From Planococcus sp. APC 4015 (GTDB lineage: Bacteria > Actinomycetota > Actinomycetes > Actinomycetales > Microbacteriaceae): a stretch of DNA of 64,000 nt. The notes beneath the pieces were generated by a model. That model saw only the letters and a list, made by a program, of their open reading frames with translations. It was not told the DNA's origin and did no database searches. Shown here one piece after another: positions 32,309 through 41,072 of the stretch. The stretch is taken from NCBI GenBank assembly GCA_030407505.1, contig JASDDH010000001.1, forward strand, positions 62,001 through 126,000. Direction: 5' to 3'. A program made the position numbers and the translations under genes. The stretch's first letter is position 1, and every line of letters begins with the position of its first letter.

Positions 32309-34414
32309 TCACGCCCGCAGCGCCAGCGCGAACGGCAGCACGGCCTCGGCACCGGCGCGCCGCAGTTCGCGTGCGGCGACGGTGAGCGTCCACCGGCTGT
32401 CGACGACATCGTCGATCACGAGCACCGGACCGGGCGGGAACACGAGGCTCGACGCGTCGAACCGGTCCCACAGACCTGCGAGCCGGTACACGCTGTTGCC
32501 GCCGGGTTCGCCGCTCGGCCCCCCGTTGCGCACGGGCAGAGTGCCCAGGTACGGGAGGCGGCCGACCTCGGCGAGGGCGCGTGCGAGCGAGTCGATGAGC
32601 AGTGGTCGGCGCCGGGACGGCAGCGCGAGCACGGAACCGGGACGCTCGGCCCACGGCCAATCGGCGAGCACCGAGATCGCCGCACCGCGCAGTGCGGGCG
32701 TGAGGGGCGCATCCGGCGTCGCGGGATCGAAGAGCGTACGCAGCGTGCCGCCCCACCCGAGGTCGGTGAGACGGGCCAGCGCACGGCCGGGAGCGGCGCG
32801 CTCGTCGGGGGCGATGTTGCCCTTGAGCGGCACGCCGAGCCGATCGGCGCCGGTCGGCCATTGGGCTCGCGGATCGATCGGCACACCGACCCGTTCGAGC
32901 GATGCGTCGGCCGATGCGCCGGCGTGCTCGTCGATGTCGGTGGGGTACCAGCGCCCCGCGCAGTTGTCGCAGCGGCCGCAGGGGGCGGCGCTGTCGTCGT
33001 CGAGCGTGCGCTGCAGGAACTCCATGCGGCACGTGTTCGTCGTCTCGTAGTCGAGCATGTGCTGCTGCTCGACCTGGCGCGCAGCCGCGATGCGTTCGTA
33101 CCGCTCGGCGTCGTACGTCCACGGGATGCCCGTGGGCACCCATCCCCCGCGCACCCGGTGCACAGCGCCGTCGACGTCGAGCACCTTGAGGAGCAGCTCG
33201 AGCGGCGTGCGCCGGATATCGACCAGCGCCTCGAGCGCGGGCGTCGACAGCGCGGTGTCACCGAGCTCGGCGATGACCCGCTCGGCGCGGTCGCGGGTCG
33301 GCATCGACGCGGTCGCGAAGTAGCGCCAGATGTCTGGATCCTCGGGGCCGGGCAGCAGCAGCACGTCGGCGTTGTCGGTGGCTCGGCCGGCGCGGCCGAC
33401 CTGCTGGTAGTAGGCGACCGGTGACGACGGGGCGCCGAGGTGGATCACGAACCCCAGATCCGGTTTGTCGAAGCCCATTCCGAGGGCGCTGGTGGCGACC
33501 AGGGCCTTGACCTCGTTGCGCTTGAGCAGAGCCTCGGACTCCTCACGCTCGGCCGTGTCTGTCTGTCCCGTGTAGGCGCGCACGTCGTGACCGGCCTCAC
33601 GCAGCAGCCGCGCGACGTCCTGCGCGCCACTGACGGTCAGGCTGTAGATGATGCCCGATCCCGGCAGTTCGCCGAGATGGGTCAGCAGCCAGGCCAGACG
33701 CGCGCGGGCGTCGGGCAGGCGGAGCACGCCGAGACGCAGGGATGCCCGAGCCAGCGGTCCGCGGATCGTCACGACGTCGACCGGTGCGGTGTCGCCGGCG
33801 GCGAGCTGCTCGGCGATGTCGGTGACGACGCGGCTGTTCGCCGTGGCGGTGGTGGCGAGGATCGGGACGCCCTGCGGCATCCGTCGGATGAGGTCGCCCA
33901 GCCGCCGGTAGTCGGGCCGGAAGTCGTGACCCCAATCGCTGATGCAATGTGCCTCGTCGACCACGAGCATGCCCATGCGCTCGACGAGAGCCGGCAGCTG
34001 CTCGTCGCGGAACGCGGGGTTGTTGAGCCGCTCGGGCGACAGCAGCAGCACGTCGATGTCGTCGTCGCGCAGCCGCGCGAGCACGTCGCCCCACTCGTGG
34101 GCGTTGGTGGAGTTGATGGCCACCGCACGCACCCCGGCGCGTTCGGCCGCGGCGATCTGATCGCGCATGAGCGCGAGGAGCGGCGAGACCAGGACCGTCG
34201 GGCCGGCACCGCGGCGGCGCAGCAGGAGCGTCGCCACGAAGTACACCGCGGACTTGCCCCACCCGGTGCGTTGCACCACCAGCGCACGGCTGCGGTCATC
34301 GACGAGAGCCGAGATCGCCTCGAACTGCCCGTCGTGGAAGACGGCGTCGTCGCGGCCCACGAGGGCGCGCAGCGTGTCGAGGGCGGCGGTGCGGGTGTCG
34401 CTGTCGATGCTCAT
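32309..34414 (-). CDS. RecQ-family DNA helicase fused to a phosphoribosyltransferase-like C-terminus
   Basis: ATP-dependent 3'-5' helicase, probably for recombination repair. In the 701-aa product the helicase core has RTGWGKS (Walker A, Lys54), DEAH at 153-156, ILATTATANSRVV (motif III), and QQVGRAGRATDNADV (motif VI). A RecQ zinc-binding set of cysteines follows: TCRMEFLQRTLDDDSAAPCG and RCDNCAG. The last ~200 residues are not a classic HRDC domain; they include TDLGWGGTLRTLFDP and end with VLVIDDVVDSRWTLTVAA (from 664), which has the PRPP-loop pattern of type I phosphoribosyltransferases. The ATG at 34414 lies seven bases from CAGACT (34427-34422); an earlier ATG at 34444 overlaps the upstream terminator hairpin region and is less likely. 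Confidence 0.87.
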   Translation of the reverse strand: MSIDSDTRTAALDTLRALVGRDDAVFHDGQFEAISALVDDRSRALVVQRTGWGKSAVYFVATLLLRRRGAGPTVLVSPLLALMRDQIAAAERAGVRAVAINSTNAHEWGDVLARLRDDDIDVLLLSPERLNNPAFRDEQLPALVERMGMLVVDEAHCISDWGHDFRPDYRRLGDLIRRMPQGVPILATTATANSRVVTDIAEQLAAGDTAPVDVVTIRGPLARASLRLGVLRLPDARARLAWLLTHLGELPGSGIIYSLTVSGAQDVARLLREAGHDVRAYTGQTDTAEREESEALLKRNEVKALVATSALGMGFDKPDLGFVIHLGAPSSPVAYYQQVGRAGRATDNADVLLLPGPEDPDIWRYFATASMPTRDRAERVIAELGDTALSTPALEALVDIRRTPLELLLKVLDVDGAVHRVRGGWVPTGIPWTYDAERYERIAAARQVEQQHMLDYETTNTCRMEFLQRTLDDDSAAPCGRCDNCAGRWYPTDIDEHAGASADASLERVGVPIDPRAQWPTGADRLGVPLKGNIAPDERAAPGRALARLTDLGWGGTLRTLFDPATPDAPLTPALRGAAISVLADWPWAERPGSVLALPSRRRPLLIDSLARALAEVGRLPYLGTLPVRNGGPSGEPGGNSVYRLAGLWDRFDASSLVFPPGPVLVIDDVVDSRWTLTVAARELRRAGAEAVLPFALALRA

Positions 34415-34447
34415 CGTGTCGAGTCTGTCACCGGCGGCCGACATGAC

Positions 34448-34478
34448 GGATGCCCCGGCCGGAGCGGCCGGGGCATCC
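34448..34478 (-). terminator. Hairpin downstream of the dioxygenase-like gene
   Basis: A 13-bp perfect stem (ggatgccccggcc, 34448-34460, with 34466-34478) and loop GGAGC sit 16 bp past the reverse-strand stop at 34495. No T-run is present on the reverse strand. Confidence 0.65.
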
Positions 34479-34494
34479 GAAGCGTCGTCTGCGC

Positions 34495-35268
34495 TTACGC
34501 CTCGCTCATGACAGTGACCGCTGCCTGGCCCTTGGCGGCGTAGTACGCCGCGCGCGCGGCGTCCTTGCGGGCCTGCTCGAGGTAGCCGGCGTCGAGGATG
34601 TCCTGGTCGACGGCGACGCTGTCGACCCTGTTCACGCCGTTGTACTTCTCGATGTATGCGTCGAGCTCGGGTCCCGAGGTCCACGACGTGATCAGGTTGT
34701 AGCGGGGCTCCGAGCCGAGGTGGGTCGTCGCGTGCCACAGCCGCTGCGTGTCGATGATGAGCTGCGCGCCGGCGGGCAGCGCGATTCGCACCTCGCCCTC
34801 GGGGTCGGTGCGGTTCTCGCGCAGGACGAAGAAGCTGTCCTTGTCATCGGTCAGGTTGAAGAACCCGCGCACCACCCAGCCGGTGCCGTCGGGGTTGAGG
34901 CGGTTGTTGTCATCCTGGTGGAGGTTGTAGAGGCAGTCGCCGTAGGGCGTGGGCTGCAGCTCGATCACGCGGCAGCGACCGACGTTCGCACCGGGTTCCT
35001 GCGCCCGCCGGGTGAGATTCGGCGCCTTGGCGACCTGCGAGTCGATCCAGACGCCGTCCTTGTCGGTGCGCGGGGGCTTGTGGTTCCAGAAGCCGTTGCA
35101 CTCGATCTCGCCGAAGGCGCTGGCCAGCGGAGCGAACCGCGTGTCGCCCGACGACTTCCAGTCGTTGTACTCGATGTCGAGCCATTCTTTGGGGTCGAGT
35201 TCCTGGTTGTAGCTGTCGAGTACGACGTAGCCGGTCTCTTCGAGCGCGGCGGATTTGATGTAACCCAT
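34495..35268 (-). CDS. Putative Fe(II)/2-oxoglutarate-dependent oxygenase
   Basis: I do not recognise the family with certainty. The 257-aa product has what looks like the iron-binding triad of a jelly-roll dioxygenase: NLHQDDNNR gives His117-x-Asp119, RLWHATTH gives a distal His at 179 (or 183), and EPRYNLITSW gives Arg189 ten residues after His179, where these enzymes bind 2-oxoglutarate. A VVRGFFNLTDDKDSFFVLRE strand pair lies between, as expected. The N-terminus (MGYIKSAALEETGYVVLDSY) and a helical C-terminus ending in YYAAKGQAAVTVMSEA flank it. Substrate is unknown. The ATG at 35268 has AAAGG 12 bases upstream; an in-frame GTG lies 11 codons earlier. An iron-box-like site is 51 bp upstream, so the gene may be induced when iron is scarce. 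Confidence 0.6.
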   Translation of the reverse strand: MGYIKSAALEETGYVVLDSYNQELDPKEWLDIEYNDWKSSGDTRFAPLASAFGEIECNGFWNHKPPRTDKDGVWIDSQVAKAPNLTRRAQEPGANVGRCRVIELQPTPYGDCLYNLHQDDNNRLNPDGTGWVVRGFFNLTDDKDSFFVLRENRTDPEGEVRIALPAGAQLIIDTQRLWHATTHLGSEPRYNLITSWTSGPELDAYIEKYNGVNRVDSVAVDQDILDAGYLEQARKDAARAAYYAAKGQAAVTVMSEA

Positions 35269-35318
35269 GAGGTGGATCAGCCTTTCGTAGGGGGCCAGCA
35301 CGTTTTAACAGGCCCAAC

Positions 35319-35332
35319 TTAGGCAAGCCTAC
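35319..35332 (-). promoter_or_regulatory. Possible DtxR/IdeR iron box
   Basis: TTAGGCAAGCCTAC contains the near-palindromic TTAGGC-AA-GCCTA that forms the right part of many actinobacterial iron boxes (for example TTAGG..AGGCAAGCCTAA types). The left five bases of the 19-bp consensus (ccaac) match poorly. It lies 51-64 bp upstream of the oxygenase-like gene and 140 bp from the DUF262 gene. Confidence 0.5.
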
Positions 35333-35471
35333 ATCCGGGCGCCGAGCCGCCCCAGGGGGCCCGCCGTGAATGAACGCGCCTCCCGGACGGGTCCTCGCGA
35401 GCGGGCTAAACTCAACGGCGGCGCGTCGACGGCATGTCGTGCGCGCGAGCGGATCAGGAGCAGAGCGAGGC

Positions 35472-37475
35472 ATGTCCACAGCCACGAACATCGATGCGAC
35501 AGCCGTCAACACGGTCGCGTGGCTCTCAGACCCCGACACCACGATCGTCGTGCCGGTCTACCAGAGGCAGTATCGGTGGGACATCGGCGGGTGCGAGCAG
35601 CTGCTCGCCGACATCCGCTCGGTTTCGGACTCGCACGACCGCGAACTGCACTTCATCGGGTCGATCCTGTCGTCGGTCGGCGAGGCGCCGGGCGATGATC
35701 TCGTGCTCATCGACGGGCAGCAGCGCATCACGACGCTCATGCTGCTCGTCGCCGCCCTCCACCACACGATCCGTGAGACCGATCCGGCACTCGCGGCCGA
35801 GCTCGAGGCGGTGCTCGTGCGCGCCGACGACCCGACCCGCACGAAGCTGCGCCCCCATCGAGCATGGGCCGACGTGTTCCAGGATGTCGTGCTCGATCGC
35901 CGCACCGCCGACTCGACGCTGCGCGACTCGAGGTTCGACGACAACTACGCGTTCTTCCGCAGCCAGGTCGGCCCCGACGAGGCGCCCCGCGTCTGGCGCG
36001 GACTCCAGCGGCTCGAGCACGTCGCCATCACGCTGGGCGCGGGCGCGAACGCGCAGCAGATCTTCGCCAGCCTGAACTCGACCGGAGAGCCGCTGCGCGA
36101 TCACGAGCTCATCCACAACTACGTGCTCATGGGGCTCTCGCACGCCGAGCAGACTCAGATCGAAGAGGACTTCTGGCTCGCCATCGAGCAGAACACCGGC
36201 GACGCGATCGGCGCGTTCTGGCGCCACTACCTCGTCATGCTCACGGGCCGCGAGGTGGCGGTGGCCGGTGAGCACGGCGTCTACAGCGCGTTCCGCCAGC
36301 GGTTCCCGCGCATCGATCTCGACACCCTGCGCGCGCACGCCGCGCAGTGGCGCGCGTACTCCGAGATCTACCGGATGCTGCGCGACCCCGCCGCCGCGGG
36401 AGACGACGAGCTCACACGTCACCTGACCTACGTCAACACCTTCGGACGCGTCGCGTATCCGCTGGTGATGCGCGCGCTGCACGACCACCTCGCCGGGCTC
36501 AGCGACCGCAGCACCCTCGTGACGACGCTCGAGCACGTGCAGACGCTGCTTCTGCGACGCACGGTCGTCGGGCTGGGCAACGACAGGCTGATCGCGCGGC
36601 TCTGCCGTGCGCGCGAAGAGGGACCGGACCGCCTCGTCCACGCGATCTCGCGGATCACCCCGTCCGACGAGCGTGTGCGCGTGTCGCTGAAGTACGGCGA
36701 TCTGCCGCACGCGGCCTACGTCCTGGGGCGTCTCGCGGGCGTCGCGGGTCCCGACGGTCTCGATGTCGAGCACGTCTTCCCCCTGGCTCCCGGCGAGTCG
36801 TGGACCGGAGACGGGACGCGCGCGTGGCGCGACTACTCCGAGGACGAGCAGAACAGCCATCGCGCGCTCGCGCAGACCATCGGCAACCTCACCCTGCTCG
36901 AAGAGCCCCTTGCTTTGCGCGCCCTGGACGAGTCGTTCCCCGAGAAGAAGCGGTTGTACGCCGCCAGCGGGATCGACGACACGCGTGCGCTGACGGATGC
37001 CGCAGAATGGACCACTGCGGCGATCATCGCGCGCACGGCGGCCCTCACCGATCGCTTCGTGCGGATCTGGAGCCGGCCGGCATCCGTTCTCATCGACGAC
37101 GACGGTCTCACGCCGATCCTCGATGCGGTGCGCAGGCGCGGCTGGCCACAGGGTTGGGAACGCGAGTGGGACTACACGGAGTACCGCGGCGAGCACTGGG
37201 AGGTGCACGACGTGAAGTATCTCTTCCACCGGATCTTCACGCGCCTGTGGGCGGACGATCGGGCGAGCGTCGTGCGCTTCAGCGAGAACCGCGGCGGTCC
37301 GATCTACCCCGCGCGCTCGTGGAACGGCCAGTGGGACGCGCTCGACGACGACAACTTCCTCTACATGGGCTGGGACTCGAAGTACATGCTGACCGCCGTG
37401 CAGGGCGTGCTCGACGAGGCGGGCATCGCCCACGAGGTCTTCGTCAAGTACTCCTACATCGGCGCGGCGATGTGA
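35472..37475 (+). CDS. DUF262/DUF1524 (GmrSD-like) putative restriction endonuclease
   Basis: Single-chain relative of the type IV enzymes GmrSD, SspE and BrxU, which use NTP and cut modified phage DNA. The N-terminal DUF262 has VPVYQRQYRWDIGGCEQLL and the ParB-like IDGQQRITTLMLL (Asp81-Gly-Gln-Gln-Arg). The second half has the DUF1524 HNH-type nuclease: DVEHVFPLAPGE (His434) and GNLTLLEEPLA (Asn472), with a following FPEKKRLYAASG. After these, about 110 residues form an extra C-terminal domain (from ~GLTPILDAVRRRGWPQGWE to FVKYSYIGAAM) that I do not recognise. The ATG at 35472 has GAGG four bases upstream. No methyltransferase or dnd/ssp genes are nearby, so it acts alone or with distant partners. 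Confidence 0.85.
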   Translation: MSTATNIDATAVNTVAWLSDPDTTIVVPVYQRQYRWDIGGCEQLLADIRSVSDSHDRELHFIGSILSSVGEAPGDDLVLIDGQQRITTLMLLVAALHHTIRETDPALAAELEAVLVRADDPTRTKLRPHRAWADVFQDVVLDRRTADSTLRDSRFDDNYAFFRSQVGPDEAPRVWRGLQRLEHVAITLGAGANAQQIFASLNSTGEPLRDHELIHNYVLMGLSHAEQTQIEEDFWLAIEQNTGDAIGAFWRHYLVMLTGREVAVAGEHGVYSAFRQRFPRIDLDTLRAHAAQWRAYSEIYRMLRDPAAAGDDELTRHLTYVNTFGRVAYPLVMRALHDHLAGLSDRSTLVTTLEHVQTLLLRRTVVGLGNDRLIARLCRAREEGPDRLVHAISRITPSDERVRVSLKYGDLPHAAYVLGRLAGVAGPDGLDVEHVFPLAPGESWTGDGTRAWRDYSEDEQNSHRALAQTIGNLTLLEEPLALRALDESFPEKKRLYAASGIDDTRALTDAAEWTTAAIIARTAALTDRFVRIWSRPASVLIDDDGLTPILDAVRRRGWPQGWEREWDYTEYRGEHWEVHDVKYLFHRIFTRLWADDRASVVRFSENRGGPIYPARSWNGQWDALDDDNFLYMGWDSKYMLTAVQGVLDEAGIAHEVFVKYSYIGAAM

Positions 37476-37482
37476 GCCCTGC

Positions 37483-38457
37483 TCAGGCGTGATCCTCGGT
37501 GTGCGCGCGGAGGCGCCGCAGACCCTCGTCGATGTCGACCGCCGGTTCCCACGCGAGAGCGCGCCGCGTCTCGCGCTGATCGAACCAGTGCGCGGTCGAC
37601 AGCTGCTCGGCGAGGAACCGCGTCATCGGCGGCTCGTCGGCGCCGGGCCGTAGCGCCCACGCACGTTCGATGAGCGACCCGGCGCTGCGGGCGAGCCCTG
37701 ACGGGACGCTCCACCGCGGTGGGCGCACCCCCGAGGCCAGGCAGATGCCGGCCAGCAGCTCGCCGACCGGGCGCGGCTCGCCGTTCGTGATCACGAACGC
37801 CCGCCCGTGCGCCTCGTCGGCGCGATGGAGCCCGGCGACGATGCCGGTGGCCGCGTTGTCGATGTAGGTGGAGTCCACGAGCGCGCGCCCGCCGTCGATC
37901 AGCGGCAGCCGGCCGCGACGTGCGCGGTCGACGATGCGGGCGACGAGCTGTGTGTCGCTCGGCCCCCACACGAGGTGCGGTCGGACGGCCACGACCCGCA
38001 TCCCGGGTGAGTCGCCGGCGAGTGCGAGGAGCTCGGCCTCGGCCTTCGTGCGGGCGTACTCGCCGCGGGCGTCGGCCGGCGAGGCGGGGTCCGCGCCGAC
38101 GCCGGCCAGCGATGCTCCGGCGTGCGCCACCGACGGCGACGACACCTGGACGAAGCGGGATGCCCCGGTCCGCCGTGCCGCCTCGAGCAATGTCCGCGTC
38201 CCCCCGACGTTCACGGTGCGGAACTCCGCGGGATCCCCGGCGAGCGAGACCTTCGCGGCGAGGTGCACCACACCCTCAGCGCCCTCCAGCGCTCGGGAGA
38301 CGGCTTCAGGATCGGTGATCGAACCGAGGACGTCCGTCACGCCGTCGACGCGGCTGGGACGCCGTTGCAGCGTGCGCACGTCGTGCCCGGCCGAGACGAG
38401 CTCGGCTGCGACGGCTCGGCCCAGATAGCCCGACGCGCCGGTGACGGTCACGATCAC
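37483..38457 (-). CDS. oleD: OleD-type NAD(P)H-dependent 2-alkyl-3-ketoacid reductase
   Basis: Short-chain (extended) dehydrogenase of 324 aa that should reduce the beta-keto acid made by OleA. The Rossmann motif is TVTGASGYLGRAVAAELVSA, and the active site has VQVSSPSVAH with the YxxxK pair in EYARTKAEAE. A substrate region includes VRPHLVWGPSDTQLVARIV and later DSTYIDNAATGIVAGLH. The family is related to 3-beta-hydroxysteroid dehydrogenases, which is the main alternative reading. The operon context with oleA and oleBC decides the call. GTG 38457 overlaps the oleBC stop by four bases (GTGA). It converges with the DUF262 gene with an eight-base gap. Confidence 0.85.
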   Translation of the reverse strand: MIVTVTGASGYLGRAVAAELVSAGHDVRTLQRRPSRVDGVTDVLGSITDPEAVSRALEGAEGVVHLAAKVSLAGDPAEFRTVNVGGTRTLLEAARRTGASRFVQVSSPSVAHAGASLAGVGADPASPADARGEYARTKAEAELLALAGDSPGMRVVAVRPHLVWGPSDTQLVARIVDRARRGRLPLIDGGRALVDSTYIDNAATGIVAGLHRADEAHGRAFVITNGEPRPVGELLAGICLASGVRPPRWSVPSGLARSAGSLIERAWALRPGADEPPMTRFLAEQLSTAHWFDQRETRRALAWEPAVDIDEGLRRLRAHTEDHA

Positions 38458-41072
38458 GGTGCGCCGATCCTTCCGCCGGCGAGCGTGCGCTCCGCCCACC
38501 GCGACAGCCGCGTGCGGTCGATCTTGGAATTGTGGCGGATGTCGGTGGGAAGCTGCGGCACGACGAGCACGGCGGCCAGCGCCTGCGTCGATCGGGCCCG
38601 CACGTCGGCGGTGACCTCGGGCGAGGCCAGACCCGCTCGCGTGGCGGCCGGTACCAGCTCGACCACGGCGACAGCCTGCCGGAGTCCCTCGGGACCGATT
38701 CCCACCACCGCGGCCCGACGCACGACCTCGGCGCCCTCGATCTGCTGCTCGGGCCCGACAGGGGCGACCGGTCCGTCGACGGTCGTCAGAACGTGCGGCA
38801 GCCGTCCCTCGATCCACAGGCGGCCATCGGCGTCGAGATGGCCGACGTCGCCGGTGCGGTGCCAGCGGCCGGATGCGGGCGTGTCGACGACGGCTCCGCG
38901 ATCGGTGAGCCACAGGCGGTCGTAGGAGGACTTCAGGTGCGGCGCCGAGATGACGACCTCGCCCAGGATGCCCGGCTCGGCGCTCGGCGAACCTGTGGCG
39001 CGTCCGTCCGGATCCAGGGCGCTGATGAGCACCGTGTTCTTCCCGATCGGCACGCCCACGCAGACTCCGCGGTCGTCCGCATCCCGGACATCGCGGATAC
39101 CCGCGAGCGTCACATCCGTGACCAGCAGGCACTCGGTCATCCCGTACGGGGTGTGCGGCTGCGCGTTGGGCATGAGGGCGGCCGCGGCGGCGAGCAGGGG
39201 CTCCCCCACGGGCGCGCCGGTCGACAGGAAGGTCCGGACGCCCGCGAGCGAAGCGCGGTCTTCCGCGGTGAGAGAAGAGGCGGTCGCGACGACGTTCAGG
39301 ATCGCGGCCGGGGAGAGGAAGACGATGCCGGCGTCGGATGACCGCACCGCTGCGGCGACCGCCGAGGCGGTCAGCGTGCGCGGTGCCGAGACATCCATGT
39401 CGGGGGTGGCGGAGCGGGTGCCGAGCGCCGGCCCCAGCAAGGCGAACGGCGCGAATCCGGTGACGAGTCCGGTGTCGGGCGTCACGTCGAAGTGCGAGGC
39501 CAGCACGTCACGCAGCGACGACAGCTGCCGATGCGTGTACACGACGCCCTTGGCGGGCCCGGTCGACCCCGACGTGAACAGGATCGCCGCGATGTCCTCC
39601 GGCGCCGGCTCGTGCGGGAGTGCGACTCCCCTGCCGGCGACGGCGAGGGCGGCGAGATCGTGAGAGACCCCCAGGGCGCGTGCAGACACCCGGGGCAGTC
39701 GTGCGACCGAGATCCGCGTGCCGGGCCAGCCGAGCGCACGGGCGGCGGCGAGGCCGGGGAGCTCTCCGATGACGACATCGGGCCATGCGCCCCGCACGGC
39801 CCGCGAGAGACCGCGCACGCCGAGGCCCGCATCGGCGACGACGACGACCGCGCCGATGCGGAGGCACGCGTAGACGACCGCGGTCAGCGTCGGCCCGGGC
39901 GGAACCAGCACCGAGACGCGCTGGCCGCGTCGCACGCCGATGCCGGCGAGGCCGGCGGCGAGGCTGCGCACCCGGTCATCGAGCAGCCGCCAGCTGACGC
40001 GGCGCTCGACGCCGCCTCGCGCGGCCATGTCGATGACCGCGACAGCGTCGTCATCACGGCGAGCATCGAGGGCGGTCCACAGGGGCGTGAACCCGGCAGG
40101 CTCGGAGGCGCCGGCGGATGGCGCGCGCGTCGGTCCGTCGCCGAGCCACTGCAGGATCGCGTCGGCGTAGGGCCGGTCCTCGGCGACGAGGTGACCGGCG
40201 CCTTCGAAGCGATGGACGTCGGCGTGCGGGAGGCGATCGACCAGGTCGTCGAGATACCGGTCGCTGAAGATGGGATCCGCCGGGCCCCACAGCAGGAGGG
40301 CCGGAACCTCGAGTGCCGCGACGCCGCTCGAGATGCGCTCCAGTTCGGCGAAGCTCGGGTGCGCGGCACCCACGGGGATGTCGGCGACGAAGGCTCCGAT
40401 GCCGCGCCGGTGCTCGGCGGAGCGGTAGGGCGCGCGGTACGCGTCTGCGACGTCGTGTTCGAGGGAAGGTCGCGCGAGCGCGAGTGTCGTGTCGAGGAAC
40501 GCCGTCGTGTGCACGGTGGATGCCGCAAGCACACCCCGTGCGCCGGCCAGCCGCAGCGGGGCCGGGATCGCGGTGCCGGCGGGATGATGCACGGCGGTGT
40601 TGAGCGTCATGACGCCGGCGAGCACGTCGGGGTGGTCCACTGCCCAGCCGAGCGCCACGACGCCTCCCCAGTCATGGCCGAGGCTGATCACGGGTCCGTC
40701 GAGGGCGAGGGCGTCGGTGAAGTCGGCGAGGTCGGCGACCCGCGTGGCGAGCGTGCGGGTCTCCCCGGTGCGGGCCGAGAAGCCCATGTCGAGCTGATCG
40801 ACTGCGATCACGCGCCAGGCGGGCTTCCCGGCCTCCGCTGCGCGGAGCGAGGCGGCGATCAGCGCGCGCCAGAGGTAGGACCACGTGGGGTTGCCGTGCA
40901 CGGCCACGATCGTTCCGACCACCGGTGCCCCGAGGCGGGCGAGCTCATCGCCGGAATCGAGGTAATGCCATTCCTGCGCGAGACCGGTGGCGCGCTCGGG
41001 CACGCGCCGCGTGCGGCTCCATCGCACGTCGAGTCCCGGAAGACCGGCGGGCAGCGGCCTCCTGGCATTCAC
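38454..41072 (-). CDS. oleBC: OleBC fusion: beta-lactone decarboxylase plus beta-lactone synthetase
   Basis: The 872-aa protein joins two enzymes of head-to-head olefin synthesis. The N-terminal ~320 residues are an alpha/beta hydrolase of haloalkane-dehalogenase type (OleB): oxyanion region VAVHGNPTWSYLWRAL, nucleophile Asp in SLGHDWGGVVALGW, and a late GAGHLVAEDRPY with the His. It turns the beta-lactone into a cis-olefin. The C-terminal ~540 residues are an AMP-ligase fold (OleC) with ILFTSGSTGPAKGVVYTHRQ, TPYGMTECLLVTD and a GRWHRTGDVGHLDADGRLWI segment; it makes the beta-lactone from the beta-hydroxy acid. Fused OleBC is known from Micrococcus and other actinobacteria. GTG 41072 overlaps the oleA stop (GTGA). 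Confidence 0.9.
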   Translation of the reverse strand: MNARRPLPAGLPGLDVRWSRTRRVPERATGLAQEWHYLDSGDELARLGAPVVGTIVAVHGNPTWSYLWRALIAASLRAAEAGKPAWRVIAVDQLDMGFSARTGETRTLATRVADLADFTDALALDGPVISLGHDWGGVVALGWAVDHPDVLAGVMTLNTAVHHPAGTAIPAPLRLAGARGVLAASTVHTTAFLDTTLALARPSLEHDVADAYRAPYRSAEHRRGIGAFVADIPVGAAHPSFAELERISSGVAALEVPALLLWGPADPIFSDRYLDDLVDRLPHADVHRFEGAGHLVAEDRPYADAILQWLGDGPTRAPSAGASEPAGFTPLWTALDARRDDDAVAVIDMAARGGVERRVSWRLLDDRVRSLAAGLAGIGVRRGQRVSVLVPPGPTLTAVVYACLRIGAVVVVADAGLGVRGLSRAVRGAWPDVVIGELPGLAAARALGWPGTRISVARLPRVSARALGVSHDLAALAVAGRGVALPHEPAPEDIAAILFTSGSTGPAKGVVYTHRQLSSLRDVLASHFDVTPDTGLVTGFAPFALLGPALGTRSATPDMDVSAPRTLTASAVAAAVRSSDAGIVFLSPAAILNVVATASSLTAEDRASLAGVRTFLSTGAPVGEPLLAAAAALMPNAQPHTPYGMTECLLVTDVTLAGIRDVRDADDRGVCVGVPIGKNTVLISALDPDGRATGSPSAEPGILGEVVISAPHLKSSYDRLWLTDRGAVVDTPASGRWHRTGDVGHLDADGRLWIEGRLPHVLTTVDGPVAPVGPEQQIEGAEVVRRAAVVGIGPEGLRQAVAVVELVPAATRAGLASPEVTADVRARSTQALAAVLVVPQLPTDIRHNSKIDRTRLSRWAERTLAGGRIGAP

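Noticed and set aside
37483-38457. 3-beta-hydroxysteroid dehydrogenase
   Set aside because: The fold is the same, but the four-base overlap with oleBC and the following oleA make OleD the better call.
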